Positions 18,223 through 26,421 of a DNA stretch of 64,000 nt are shown piece by piece. Under the pieces are notes generated by a model. That model was not told the origin of the DNA. It worked only from the letters and a program-made list of their open reading frames with translations, and made no database searches. Origin of the DNA: Anaerovibrio sp. JC8 (GTDB lineage Bacteria > Bacillota > Negativicutes > Selenomonadales > Selenomonadaceae); the NCBI RefSeq assembly GCF_002100115.1, contig NZ_ANBM01000006.1:124001-188000 (forward strand). The letters are read 5' to 3'. A program made the position numbers and the translations under genes. How positions within the stretch are numbered: position 1 is the first letter of the stretch; every line of letters starts with the position of its first letter.

Positions 18223-18399
18223 GACAGGTACCTCCATTATGATTTTATCACTGTCTTGACAATTTCTCGGTATTTTTTCCACGGCATCCATCATATGTAC
18301 TGTAAGTATAAAAATCTTCAATAAAGAAGGCTATTCACCTTTTATATCTTCCCCCGGCCATAAGTGCCGGGGGGATGGATATAGAACTGTATTTTAAAA

Positions 18400-19470
18400 T
18401 CAATTATTACCTTTTTTCAAAAATTCAGCCAACGGAGAATTAGGACCCCATTCCAATGAGTATTTCACTATACCACTTTCACCAATTAGAGTTGCCATTC
18501 TTGCATTAATGGTTTCCTTAGAAACTTCTTGTCTTTCTGCCAGAAGCTGCTTCCTCATTTTTTCTATAATAGAAACAGTTTTTACTACATAACCAATAAT
18601 CAAATTAGCAGCGATAAATGTTGAATAGTCTTTAAACAATTTTACATCTGTTATAAGGCTTCCCATATTCTCAATTTCTTCATCTTCACAATCATTAAAC
18701 TGTTGATAATCCAGCTCATCAATTTTCGGATTATATAACATATCACGTAAAAATGGGTAAAATATTTTATTTTTTTCTATCAACGATAATACTCTATTTC
18801 CATCAAACTCGACATCAGGACGACTATTTCCCAAAGGGTCCATGACAAGCGAAGAAATTTCATCATAATCATACCCTTCTCCAATATCGCCTCCTAAAGT
18901 TTCATAAATAGACTCAAAAACATTCTCCGGATTGTTCCATGCTGAATTAATATCCTTTAATCTGCTTAACTCATCTTCACTTACATAGCACTGCACTTCA
19001 GCAGATAAATCATCTGGCAGTAAATTGGACAAATCTACCAACCTTTTACAGTAGTCATCTATTATATCTGTATATCCGTTACTTAACACCTTTGGTATTC
19101 CCTGTTGCTTATCATTAGCAAGCAAAACTCCTGTAAATGCATATACCTCTTTTATACAGTCAGCAATTTTCAGATCTACAGCATTATTATAATTATTAGA
19201 ATTAACGGTAGTGTTCATAATATTCCCTTCGTTCTTCTCAAAATGATTTAAGTCGACGCCTAACAGGGATGTCAACCTTGCCTTTGTATCATTATCGCCA
19301 GGACCATTATTATTGTCTCTTGTCCAGCTTTTAACAGTTTCTTCTGATAAATAAAGTTCATCAGCTATTATTTTGAATATTTCGGTGTAGAAATTAACAG
19401 GTTGGCCAATAAACTCCTTCCTATCCTTGATCTGTTTTAAGTAAAGTTTAAATGCTATTGGCGACCACAT
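18400..19470 (-). CDS. Unrecognised protein with N-terminal helix-turn-helix-like segment
   Basis: 356-aa soluble, acidic protein. Residues about 28-75 (FKIIADELYLSEETVKSWTR, then TKARLTSLLGVDL) look like an XRE-type DNA-binding helix-turn-helix. A poly-Asn stretch (NTTVNSNNYNN) follows as a linker, then a helical region of about 260 residues with no known signature. It could be a regulator with a sensor region, or part of an uncharacterised defence or mobile module. GGGAGG lies 9 nt before the ATG. AT-rich codon use is consistent with horizontal acquisition. Confidence 0.55.
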   Translation of the reverse strand: MWSPIAFKLYLKQIKDRKEFIGQPVNFYTEIFKIIADELYLSEETVKSWTRDNNNGPGDNDTKARLTSLLGVDLNHFEKNEGNIMNTTVNSNNYNNAVDLKIADCIKEVYAFTGVLLANDKQQGIPKVLSNGYTDIIDDYCKRLVDLSNLLPDDLSAEVQCYVSEDELSRLKDINSAWNNPENVFESIYETLGGDIGEGYDYDEISSLVMDPLGNSRPDVEFDGNRVLSLIEKNKIFYPFLRDMLYNPKIDELDYQQFNDCEDEEIENMGSLITDVKLFKDYSTFIAANLIIGYVVKTVSIIEKMRKQLLAERQEVSKETINARMATLIGESGIVKYSLEWGPNSPLAEFLKKGNN

Positions 19471-19924
19471 AATGAGTTCCTCCCTTTAATTATTTTCAAC
19501 CGGTTGTTGGTATTATAGTAGCAATTTTAATATCAAATGTCAGTGTATTTTGTGTAGCAAAGTTGTGTATTAAAATGTGTATTTACAGAGGTGCTGTAAG
19601 GTGTGCAAGCTGCATATAATGATGGAAATGTAGCAATTTATTAATAATCTTCCACATTACTGCATATTCAATTCACACGACTGATTTTCAGATAAAAATG
19701 TCAAAATTAAAACAGACCGTGAAACCAGAAAAAACAATGGTTCCACGGTCTGTATTTTTATACCTTCCGATAAGGCGAATTTATAGGTACTAATATGACG
19801 CTTGGTGGTATCCCCCAATTTTTCCAAAATCTCCTCAAAAATAAAGAATCCAGACTATGTCATTACAGCTCTCTGCAACCTAATATTTTTGTTGCTTTCG
19901 TATCCCCATACATAAGGAATAAAA
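19471..19924. other. Intergenic region containing R1 copy B
   Basis: About 450 bases between two leftward genes. It holds the R1 repeat (19656-19775) and otherwise AT-rich sequence with no good ribosome site or open frame. Confidence 0.5.
19656..19775 (+). repeat. R1 repeat, copy B
   Basis: About 120-bp member of the R1 family: TTACTGCAT, CAATTCACACGACTGATTTTC, then a long hairpin at 19712-19753 (ACAGACCGTGAAACCA/TGGTTCCACGGTCTGT, one mismatch) and CCTTCCGATAAG. T-rich on both sides of the hairpin, so it may also terminate transcription. Confidence 0.85.
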
Positions 19925-20359
19925 TTATGATCTAATCATCTTTATATGTGGTATACCATCTATATCATATGGTTCAGACACCTGCTTAAAGCCATTTTTC
20001 TCATACAGGCCTTTGGCATAAACCTGTGCTTCAAGGTATATTTTATCAGCAGCAAATACCTTCTCAGCAATCTCTATACCGTCGGTTAGAATTCTGCTAC
20101 CAATACCGCAACGCCGTTTTACAGCAATGACTCTTCCTATGGATACATGTTCGTTTTCTACTCCCCTATCCATAACACGTAAATATGCTTGAATTTGACC
20201 ATCTTCCTCATACCAAACATGTATGGCATCCTGGTCCAAATCATCAATTTCTTTATATGGACACTTTTGTTCAACTACAAAAACATCAACTCTTAATTTT
20301 AGAATTTTATACAGCTCAATGTTTGCCAATTCGGAAAATCTCTTATATTTCAAAACCAT
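19925..20359 (-). CDS. GNAT acetyltransferase, ElaA family
   Basis: 144-aa N-acetyltransferase of the ElaA type. The beginning (YKRFSELANIELYKILKLRV, then VFVVEQKCPYKEIDDLDQDA) is diagnostic of ElaA, and IGRVIAVKRRCGIGSRIL gives the acetyl-CoA pyrophosphate loop (R-x-x-G-I-G). The physiological substrate is unknown. The ATG at 20359 lies 9 nt after GGAG. It is probably transcribed with the leftward EamA-like gene upstream. Confidence 0.88.
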   Translation of the reverse strand: MVLKYKRFSELANIELYKILKLRVDVFVVEQKCPYKEIDDLDQDAIHVWYEEDGQIQAYLRVMDRGVENEHVSIGRVIAVKRRCGIGSRILTDGIEIAEKVFAADKIYLEAQVYAKGLYEKNGFKQVSEPYDIDGIPHIKMIRS

Positions 20360-20422
20360 AGCCAACTACTCCTTTATCTTATCTATTTTCAGCAGGATAT
20401 TCTCCACACTGTTGGTACAGGA

Positions 20423-20848
20423 TTACACGCGGACAAGGAAAAAACCAATCAAGCAGAACATTATTCCAATCCCTTGTTTTATTGTTAAACTTTCGTTATA
20501 TAAGCCAACACCGATGGCGATAAGAATTAATGCTCCTGTAACATTCACCATAAGAGGAGCGATGCTGATTTCCCATCCAGCCCTATAAAGCAACAAATAA
20601 CCTACTTCAATTCCAACCAATACAAAGCCCCAGGCAACACTCACCCAATTCAGATCCTGAATATCATGTTTAATTCCACCGCCAGTATAATAATACCCTA
20701 TCACGCATAGTATAAAACTTACAAAATATGTGACACCAAGCCCCAACATGGGACTTAATGAAATCGGTGTCCATTTGGCTATATTGTGATAAAGTACATT
20801 TGACAAAACCGTAAGGGCAAATGGCCCCCAAAAAGCTAACCCACTCAT
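20423..20848 (-). CDS. EamA-like small transporter, half-length (DMT superfamily)
   Basis: 141-aa membrane protein with four to five helices, equal to one EamA repeat rather than the usual two. The end (LYNESLTIKQGIGIMFCLIGFFLVRV) matches the terminal helix pair of drug/metabolite transporters. Such half-size members act as dimers, as in the SMR family. AAGGAG precedes the ATG. The neighbouring gene downstream is a GNAT enzyme. The substrate is unknown. Confidence 0.75.
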   Translation of the reverse strand: MSGLAFWGPFALTVLSNVLYHNIAKWTPISLSPMLGLGVTYFVSFILCVIGYYYTGGGIKHDIQDLNWVSVAWGFVLVGIEVGYLLLYRAGWEISIAPLMVNVTGALILIAIGVGLYNESLTIKQGIGIMFCLIGFFLVRV

Positions 20849-20882
20849 TTAACCAGCTCCTTCTTTAACCTAAAAAAACATA

Positions 20883-20945
20883 AAGCGTTATTATCCATTC
20901 CACTGTTGCTATAGCAACAACCCTACAGAACGGATAATAACGCTT
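20883..20945. repeat. Nested inverted repeat
   Basis: Perfect 14-bp arms AAGCGTTATTATCC (20883-20896) and GGATAATAACGCTT (20932-20945) enclose a 16-bp palindrome TGTTGCTATAGCAACA (20904-20919). The 63-nt unit would fold into a cruciform or a two-hairpin RNA. No T tract follows directly, so it is not an ordinary terminator. It could be a small mobile repeat or a protein-binding site. Confidence 0.7.
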
Positions 20946-21137
20946 CCTCACACAATCCCCGGGGAGATTGACAAGCTCAATATAAATTTGATCATCATTG
21001 TATAACATACCATCAGTAAATTCAAGAAGATTTTTGTTCGTATTGCGGCTGAAAGCAATGATGAGTAGAATTAATATGTCAATCATAAAAATCATTTATT
21101 CTTTTCCGGCATTCAAATGAAACGTACAATATTCCAC

Positions 21138-21270
21138 TTTACTTTATATCCAATTCACACGACTGATTTTCGGATAAAAATCCAAAAACTAAAACAGACC
21201 GTGGAACCAGTAAAATCAATGGTTCCACGGTCTGTTTTTTATACCTTCTGATAAGATGTCTTTATGGGTA
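21138..21270 (+). repeat. R1 repeat, copy C
   Basis: R1 element with a perfect hairpin at 21194-21235 (ACAGACCGTGGAACCA/TGGTTCCACGGTCTGT, 10-nt loop) followed by TTTTTT. It has the same orientation as the other copies. Confidence 0.85.
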
Positions 21271-21293
21271 CTAATATTGCCCCTCTGACATCG

Positions 21294-21995
21294 TCAAGGG
21301 TCAATTTCACCCTTAAAATCATGCAACAACTCTTTTGGCTGAATATCCTTATGCCGATAACGTCTACGTCCTTTGGTCACTCCAGCATAATCTATTGCCT
21401 CAACCGGGCAAATATGCAGACATCCAAGACACTCCACGCAGTTATGCTGCCACACCGGATGTCCATCCGGGCGTACTATATTTCCTTTAGGGCAAATACG
21501 CTGGCACATATCTCTTAAAACCTGCCATGTGTCGTGATGGCCATTTTGAGCAATAGCCTTCGCTATACCTTTAAGTTTCCGTTCTGCCAGCCAAGCCCTA
21601 ATACTGATACGCCACTCGGCTGCCGTATCCCTATAAGGCAGATAGTTTGATACCAGGCGAAGGAACCAGGCACCATGCAGTTGCCGCCTTTTCTTTGCCA
21701 GAATGGCGTTCATATCCAAAAATGGTCTGCCCCAATAGGGCACACCACATGTAGCGATGGCAAACAGATACGGTGATTCCTTGAAGGAAACTTTCTCCAA
21801 GAATTCCTCCACCTGCAAAGGCAAGGATAAGTAATGCATAGGAAACACAAAACCTACCTTGTCAGCCTGTACTTCAAATATGCCACTGTTCAATTCCTCC
21901 GGTATGGAACGAAGCTCCACATCCGGCAGTCTCTCCTGAAGAAATCTAGCCACATAGAGAGAATTCCCCGTGGACGAGTAGTAATATATGATCAT
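21294..21995 (-). CDS. EFR1-type flavodoxin/ferredoxin protein
   Basis: 233-aa protein joining an N-terminal flavodoxin-like domain (MIIYYYSSTGNSLYVARFL, the FMN phosphate loop SSTGNS) to a C-terminal ferredoxin domain. The second 4Fe-4S motif is complete (CVECLGCLHICP near 190-202). The first is degenerate: only CQRICPKGNI remains, lacking two of the expected cysteines, so probably one cluster is bound. EFR1 proteins are common in anaerobic Firmicutes and are presumed electron carriers. GGTGGTGA precedes the ATG. It is monocistronic. Confidence 0.88.
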   Translation of the reverse strand: MIIYYYSSTGNSLYVARFLQERLPDVELRSIPEELNSGIFEVQADKVGFVFPMHYLSLPLQVEEFLEKVSFKESPYLFAIATCGVPYWGRPFLDMNAILAKKRRQLHGAWFLRLVSNYLPYRDTAAEWRISIRAWLAERKLKGIAKAIAQNGHHDTWQVLRDMCQRICPKGNIVRPDGHPVWQHNCVECLGCLHICPVEAIDYAGVTKGRRRYRHKDIQPKELLHDFKGEIDP

Positions 21996-22040
21996 TCTAA
22001 TTCACCACCGAGGCCATAATCTTTTGCCTCAACGCATCCA

Positions 22041-22231
22041 TCAGATATCAAACTCTTCCTTTAAGTCTAATATGCCACGAATTTCAACATGGCCATTTTC
22101 CAGATAAAACAAGCCCATTTCCCAGCCTTTTTCATCGTATAAGGGATGAATTTCCCACCAAAGTGAATAACGCAACCTACTACAACAAGTACTATCCCCA
22201 AATATATGAGCATTTTTCCAATATCAGGCAT
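22041..22231 (-). pseudogene. DUF2905-like start joined out of frame to another short coding remnant
   Basis: From the ATG at 22231 (GAGGTGAGG upstream) the frame reads MPDIGKMLIYLGIVLVVVG, the typical beginning of a DUF2905 membrane protein. It soon loses resemblance and stops at 22067. In another frame of the same strand the following DNA reads LRYSLWWEIHPLYDEKGWEM and ends ILDLKEEFDI-stop at 22041, which looks like the end of a soluble protein. The simplest reading is two fragments fused by recombination, or a frameshifted gene. No function is proposed. Confidence 0.4.
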
Positions 22232-22262
22232 TGCCTCACCTCTTCTCTACCCACATATAATG

Positions 22263-23132
22263 TCAATCTTCCTTTACATAATTCTGTAAAATCAAACAAA
22301 CCAGAATAATAACACAGCCTATCATGCCATTAAGTGACAGTTGCTCATTCAACAATAAGAAGGCGAATCCTGCGGTCATAACAGGACAGGAACATTGTAG
22401 AAGAGCAATTGTTTTTGCTGAAATCGTACCTAATGCAGCATTTTGCAGCAAATAACCACCTATCGTGCAAGCAATGCCGATATAAGCAAGAATGGCAAAC
22501 GACAAGCCATCAACCGTGCTAAAATCCACCTTCCCGTCAATAGCGAAAGTTGCCACAATAGTTACTATCCCCGTAGCAACAGTTTGTACTGTAGTGAGTC
22601 CCAGTGGTGTTGTACTTTCAAGAGCATTTTGTCCAAACACCAGCGAACCGGCCAAGGTAAGTGCTGATATAAGGGCCAATATGTCCCCGACTCCTATGCC
22701 AGAAAAACCATTGTCTGCTACGCCACACAAGAAATACAAGCCCATAAGCATCAAAAGCAAAATAGGTATCTGTTTCCAACTACATGAAATCCTAAAACAG
22801 ACAAATGCCAATACTGGAGTAAAAATTATGGCCAGTGAACGCAAAAAAGCTACTGTTGTAGCCTCCGTCAAACTTATGGCTACATTACCCACAACATAGG
22901 CTATAGCAATAGATATGCTTGGTAAAAGCAGTGGCCTAATTTTGCTATTTTTTAATTCATTTATTATCCTTTTACCAGCAAACAAAAATAGTACAGTAAT
23001 AGCTATGCCGTAACGTATCACAAGAGCTGAATAAACTGGAACAATCTCAAATGCATATTTTGATATAGGGTCACCAAAGCCGTAAATCAGGCTTTGAAGT
23101 AAAATACACAATACCGCCTTCATCGGAGTCAT
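22263..23132 (-). CDS. EamA-family (DMT) transporter
   Basis: 289-aa membrane protein with ten predicted helices in two EamA repeats. The first begins MKAVLCILLQSLIYGFGDPI; the second ends LLNEQLSLNGMIGCVIILVCLIL. Family members export amino acids, metabolites or drugs. AAGGAGAG lies before the ATG. It is the second of three DMT-type genes within 5 kb, none close enough in sequence to look like a recent duplicate by eye. The substrate is unknown. Confidence 0.88.
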   Translation of the reverse strand: MTPMKAVLCILLQSLIYGFGDPISKYAFEIVPVYSALVIRYGIAITVLFLFAGKRIINELKNSKIRPLLLPSISIAIAYVVGNVAISLTEATTVAFLRSLAIIFTPVLAFVCFRISCSWKQIPILLLMLMGLYFLCGVADNGFSGIGVGDILALISALTLAGSLVFGQNALESTTPLGLTTVQTVATGIVTIVATFAIDGKVDFSTVDGLSFAILAYIGIACTIGGYLLQNAALGTISAKTIALLQCSCPVMTAGFAFLLLNEQLSLNGMIGCVIILVCLILQNYVKED

Positions 23133-23173
23133 TGCTTACTCTCCTTATTCTGGTATATCGCGGGAACACCTCA

Positions 23174-23611
23174 TTACCTATCAAGTAACTTTTCCAACGC
23201 ATCCTTATACTTCAAATCATCCGCCTCAGTTCGTTTGGCTGGACCTTTAAGATGATGTTTCCCAGATGACCTCCGGGCCTTCTTTGCCATGTGCCTTTCC
23301 ATCAGCAGTCTATCTATGTTCTCATTGGTATAAAGCCATCCATTCTGGTGTATGGCATGAGCCTTCTTACCCAATGCCATAGCTGCCACACCGTAATCCT
23401 GGGTGACTACAATATCGCCTGCATGGCACAGATTGACAAGAGCAATATCTACCGCATCCGCCCCGGCTCCAATTACCTTGACCTCACTATAAGCGGAGTT
23501 CAAGATATGATTGGTGTCACACAAGAGCGTAACCGGAACACCATATTTCTTTGCTATTTCCTCTGTCTGCCTCACGACCGGGCAGGCATCCGCATCAACA
23601 AATATTTTCAT
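23174..23611 (-). CDS. YaiI/YqxD family protein (DUF188)
   Basis: 145-aa soluble protein of the UPF0178 family, recognised from MKIFVDADACPV at the start, DIVVTQDYGVAAMALGKKA near 70-88 and the basic KARRSSGKHHLKGP region near 112-125. The fold is PIN-like with conserved aspartates, suggesting nuclease-like chemistry, but no activity is established. AAAGGA precedes the ATG. It lies upstream of the EamA gene, 41 nt away. Confidence 0.92.
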   Translation of the reverse strand: MKIFVDADACPVVRQTEEIAKKYGVPVTLLCDTNHILNSAYSEVKVIGAGADAVDIALVNLCHAGDIVVTQDYGVAAMALGKKAHAIHQNGWLYTNENIDRLLMERHMAKKARRSSGKHHLKGPAKRTEADDLKYKDALEKLLDR

Positions 23612-23960
23612 TTTATCCGTTCCTTTGCCTTTGGCTCATATTATATCATAATTACTGCATAACCAATTCACACGACCTGATTTTCGGATAAAAATGTCAA
23701 ATTTTAAACAGACCGTGGAACCAGTAAAATCAGTGGTTCCACGGTCTGTATTTTTATTCCTTCCGATAAGATGTCATTATCGGTATTCATAGTGACCTAC
23801 AAAGTTTTTCCTAAATCAGGTCATGTATCCGGCCTTATCAGCCCTTATTCCATCAGGGCCAAAAAAGAATGATACAATGTGGTCTTGTTATTAAAATAGG
23901 GCAATATTTTACAATACTCCTCCTGTTCATATAACTACACTATGAGCAGGAGGTTTTATT
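23612..23960. other. Intergenic region containing R1 copy D
   Basis: About 350 bases between divergent genes. R1 copy D occupies 23652-23810. The rest contains the promoter region and AGGAGG ribosome site of the rightward EamA gene. Confidence 0.5.
23652..23810 (+). repeat. R1 repeat, copy D (full length)
   Basis: Longest copy together with E. The first hairpin is at 23708-23749 with 16-bp arms. A second, smaller hairpin CCGATAA/TTATCGG lies at 23763-23782, and a conserved tail GGTATTCATAG..ACAAAGTTTTTCC is shared with copy E. Confidence 0.85.
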
Positions 23961-24914
23961 ATGAACAACAATTTAAAATCCGTACTTCAATCACCAGCTT
24001 TTAATCTTTCCGCGGCAATGATCATTGTGGGAAGCTCAGTCATCTGTGGAAAGGTTCTTACCCAGGAAATCCCCTTATTTTTGGCATCGGAAATTCGCTT
24101 TTTGCTATCCACGCTACTTTTCACCCCCTTTGGGATATACAATAAAAAACTTCTCTTTATCCCCCGCCACGACCTGCTTATTTTATCTGCAATGTCTTTT
24201 TGCGGACAGGTGGTATTTACAATCTTACTCCTGTGGGGGCTGCGTTACACATCAGGAATAAATGCAGGCACTCTTACCAGCACTACGCCTTTTTTCATGG
24301 CAATTATAGCCATTTTACTTCTAAATGAAAAATACGGTAAAGTGCAGATTATTGCACTCTGCATGAGCCTATCGAGTATTATGTGCCTTAGTTACGATTC
24401 TTTTATTGATATTGCAAATTCAAATTTTGACCAAACTATTGGCAATTTGATGGTGTTGGGAGCGGTAATGGGAGAAAGCTGCTTTCTCTTGCTTGGGAAA
24501 AAATTAAAAACCAATATTTCCGGGATAAACCAGACTGCCATATTATCGCTCCTAGGTGTCATTATTTGCCTGCCCCCAGCTATAGCTGAATCAATCCATT
24601 TTCCCTTTCATTCATTGACATATACCGATCTACTTGCTATGTTATACCTAGGCTGGATATATACCAATCTCGCCTATTTCTGCTGGTTTAACGGGCTAAA
24701 AAGGACCTCAGGGGCCAATGCCGGTATTTACACCGCACTGATGCCAATTTCTGCCTCTTTTTTCTCCCTATTATTAATGAATGAATCCATAAACCTGTAC
24801 CAGGGACTGGCCTTATTCCTGGCTATAAGCTCTATAATTATTTCCACATCTTGGAAAAGGGTGGCTGATTATGGGAAATTCAAGAAAAGAAACAATCAAA
24901 TACAGCCATCTTAA
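23961..24914 (+). CDS. EamA-family (DMT) transporter
   Basis: 317-aa ten-helix membrane protein with two EamA repeats (SSVICGKVLTQEIPLFLASEIR and RYTSGINAGTLTSTTPFFMA in the first; LKRTSGANAGIYTALMPISA in the second). It is likely an exporter or carrier of amino acids or related metabolites. AGGAGG lies 8 nt before the ATG. It overlaps the following AraC-type regulator gene by 44 nt, so the two form one unit, and the regulator probably controls the transporter. Confidence 0.9.
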   Translation: MNNNLKSVLQSPAFNLSAAMIIVGSSVICGKVLTQEIPLFLASEIRFLLSTLLFTPFGIYNKKLLFIPRHDLLILSAMSFCGQVVFTILLLWGLRYTSGINAGTLTSTTPFFMAIIAILLLNEKYGKVQIIALCMSLSSIMCLSYDSFIDIANSNFDQTIGNLMVLGAVMGESCFLLLGKKLKTNISGINQTAILSLLGVIICLPPAIAESIHFPFHSLTYTDLLAMLYLGWIYTNLAYFCWFNGLKRTSGANAGIYTALMPISASFFSLLLMNESINLYQGLALFLAISSIIISTSWKRVADYGKFKKRNNQIQPS

Positions 24915-25698
24915 TCTCTTGGGTGGCATTGATTTGCTGGATGCGGATTATCACAGTCAGCATTTTTCCAAGCATACCCATGATGGATATGCTTTTGGTG
25001 TAATTACTCAAGGAGAGCTGGATTTTTCTTATTTAGGCAAAAGCTGGGAAGCACAGCCGGGAGATATAAATCTTGTAGTGCCCGGCGAAGCCCATGATGG
25101 TCATGGTAAGGACCACAAAGGCTGGTCCTATAAAATGCTATACCTTCCCCCGGAAATTCTTTACAAAGTTTATGCTGACAGGACGGGAAAGGATACATTA
25201 CCATGGTTTACGGCCGGTGTGGTTCAAGATTCCTTGTTATCCAAGAATCTGCTTCATCTCTATCAACAATTAACTTTTAATGGCGAAGCAGCACTGGAAC
25301 AGGAATCATCTCTTATAGAATGGCTTACAGCCTTTGTGGAACGCTACAGTGCTGAACCAATAAAAATGTACCGTGGTGGAAAGGAACATCAGGCCATAAA
25401 AATTTGTCTTGATTTTATCCAAGAACATTTTCAGAAACCAATCTCACTATCCGCCTTATCCCAGCTGACAAATTTAAGTCCTTATTACCTTCTCCGTTCC
25501 TTCAAAAAAGCCACAGGGCTTCCACCCCACCTTTATCAGCAGCTGCTACGCATAAAAATTGCCAAAGAGCTTCTGTTATCTGGCGATTCACCAGTAAATG
25601 TTGCTGCTGACCTGGGCTACACAGACCAAAGCCATTTTTCTCGCCAATTCAAGCAGATTACAGGAGTAACGCCGGGAAATTTTGCCAGTAACAGATAA
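24871..25698 (+). CDS. AraC-family transcriptional regulator
   Basis: 275-aa regulator. An N-terminal cupin-like sensor domain covers about residues 15-140 (HSQHFSKHTHDGYAFGVITQ, then QPGDINLVVPGEAHDGH). Two helix-turn-helix motifs fill the C-terminal 100 residues, including FQKPISLSALSQLTNLSPYY and LGYTDQSHFSRQFKQITG. It begins inside the 3' end of the EamA gene (44-nt overlap), which argues for coupled expression. The ligand is unknown. A terminator follows at 25837-25878. Confidence 0.92.
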   Translation: MGNSRKETIKYSHLNLLGGIDLLDADYHSQHFSKHTHDGYAFGVITQGELDFSYLGKSWEAQPGDINLVVPGEAHDGHGKDHKGWSYKMLYLPPEILYKVYADRTGKDTLPWFTAGVVQDSLLSKNLLHLYQQLTFNGEAALEQESSLIEWLTAFVERYSAEPIKMYRGGKEHQAIKICLDFIQEHFQKPISLSALSQLTNLSPYYLLRSFKKATGLPPHLYQQLLRIKIAKELLLSGDSPVNVAADLGYTDQSHFSRQFKQITGVTPGNFASNR

Positions 25699-25836
25699 AA
25701 TCAGCTTGTGAAAGGATTTACTGCCATGAAATTGTCATTTAGTTATATTCCATTAGGTTAATTCGATATAAAAATTGTATTATCCTGCTTATTTTAAAAG
25801 CCCCGGCTCTGGAAAATGATAGTACCCAAATAAAGA

Positions 25837-25878
25837 AAGCCCCTCTGAGCCATTATATGGACTCTGAGGGGCTTTTAT
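25837..25878 (+). terminator. Terminator of the EamA-AraC unit
   Basis: Hairpin AAGCCCCTCTGAG/CTCTGAGGGGCTT (one mismatched pair), followed by TTTATTGG, about 140 nt after the regulator's stop codon. Confidence 0.75.
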
Positions 25879-25910
25879 TGGTATCAGGGTAGATATTATT
25901 GTATCTCCTA

Positions 25911-26152
25911 ACAGACCTTCTTGATACAATTATAACGATTACCAACCAAACCGATTTAACAATGAACCCATTACAATATTCAACTATCGTTACAGTGGTA
26001 TGCACCTTTTTATTCTACTTTTCCATACCTCTACAAACTAGTTTCGAGGATATTCCCTCACTAATACTCAAAGCGCCTGATATCCCAGACTACAAGGAAA
26101 TCAGGCACTATTTATTTCGTTATATTGTATCAATTTATCCGTGATGGGGTTT
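25911..26152 (+). repeat. R2 direct repeat, right copy
   Basis: Second copy of the 242-bp R2 repeat (see 15096-15337), same strand and length. Changes cluster in the distal half; the terminal hairpin is weakened (GATATCCC against AGGAAATC). Confidence 0.85.
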
Positions 26153-26421
26153 TATACAATTCTACAATAATGTCCTTAAACCTTTTATTATCATTTCATT
26201 CATATTCATATGCATCTACTTCACCAGCTATGTTTTTTTAGCCGCTATTTCTTTTGCCCACTAACTTATCCCCTTGGGACTATTGGGGTGAATAATTGTT
26301 ATCCGCAACTATTGATTAACTCCATTCAGCAAGTTATAATTAATTAGCTAGAATATTTGTTATATTTAACAACAGTTTGGGTTTCTTTCCAGGTATCATT
26401 TTATATTCGAGGGAGATTTTT

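Larger units (their letters stand above)
20849..21293. other. Intergenic region with a nested inverted repeat and R1 copy C
   Basis: It contains the inverted repeat at 20883-20945 and the R1 repeat at 21138-21270. An open frame of 76 codons across 20865-21095 has no convincing ribosome site and consists largely of the inverted repeat, so it is not called. Confidence 0.5.
25699..26421. other. Intergenic region with terminator, R2 right copy and porin promoter region
   Basis: About 720 bases. The terminator at 25837-25878 (AAGCCCCTC/GAGGGGCTTTT) ends the AraC unit. The R2 right copy is at 25911-26152. From 26160 to 26421 the DNA is AT-rich leader of the porin gene. No further gene is supported. 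Confidence 0.55.

Noticed and set aside
20865-21095. Leftward 76-codon frame
   Set aside because: It is made largely of the nested inverted repeat and has no convincing ribosome site; treated as non-coding.
15050-26152. R1/R2 considered as insertion sequences
   Set aside because: No transposase frame and no clear terminal inverted repeats with target duplications were found; called repeats only.
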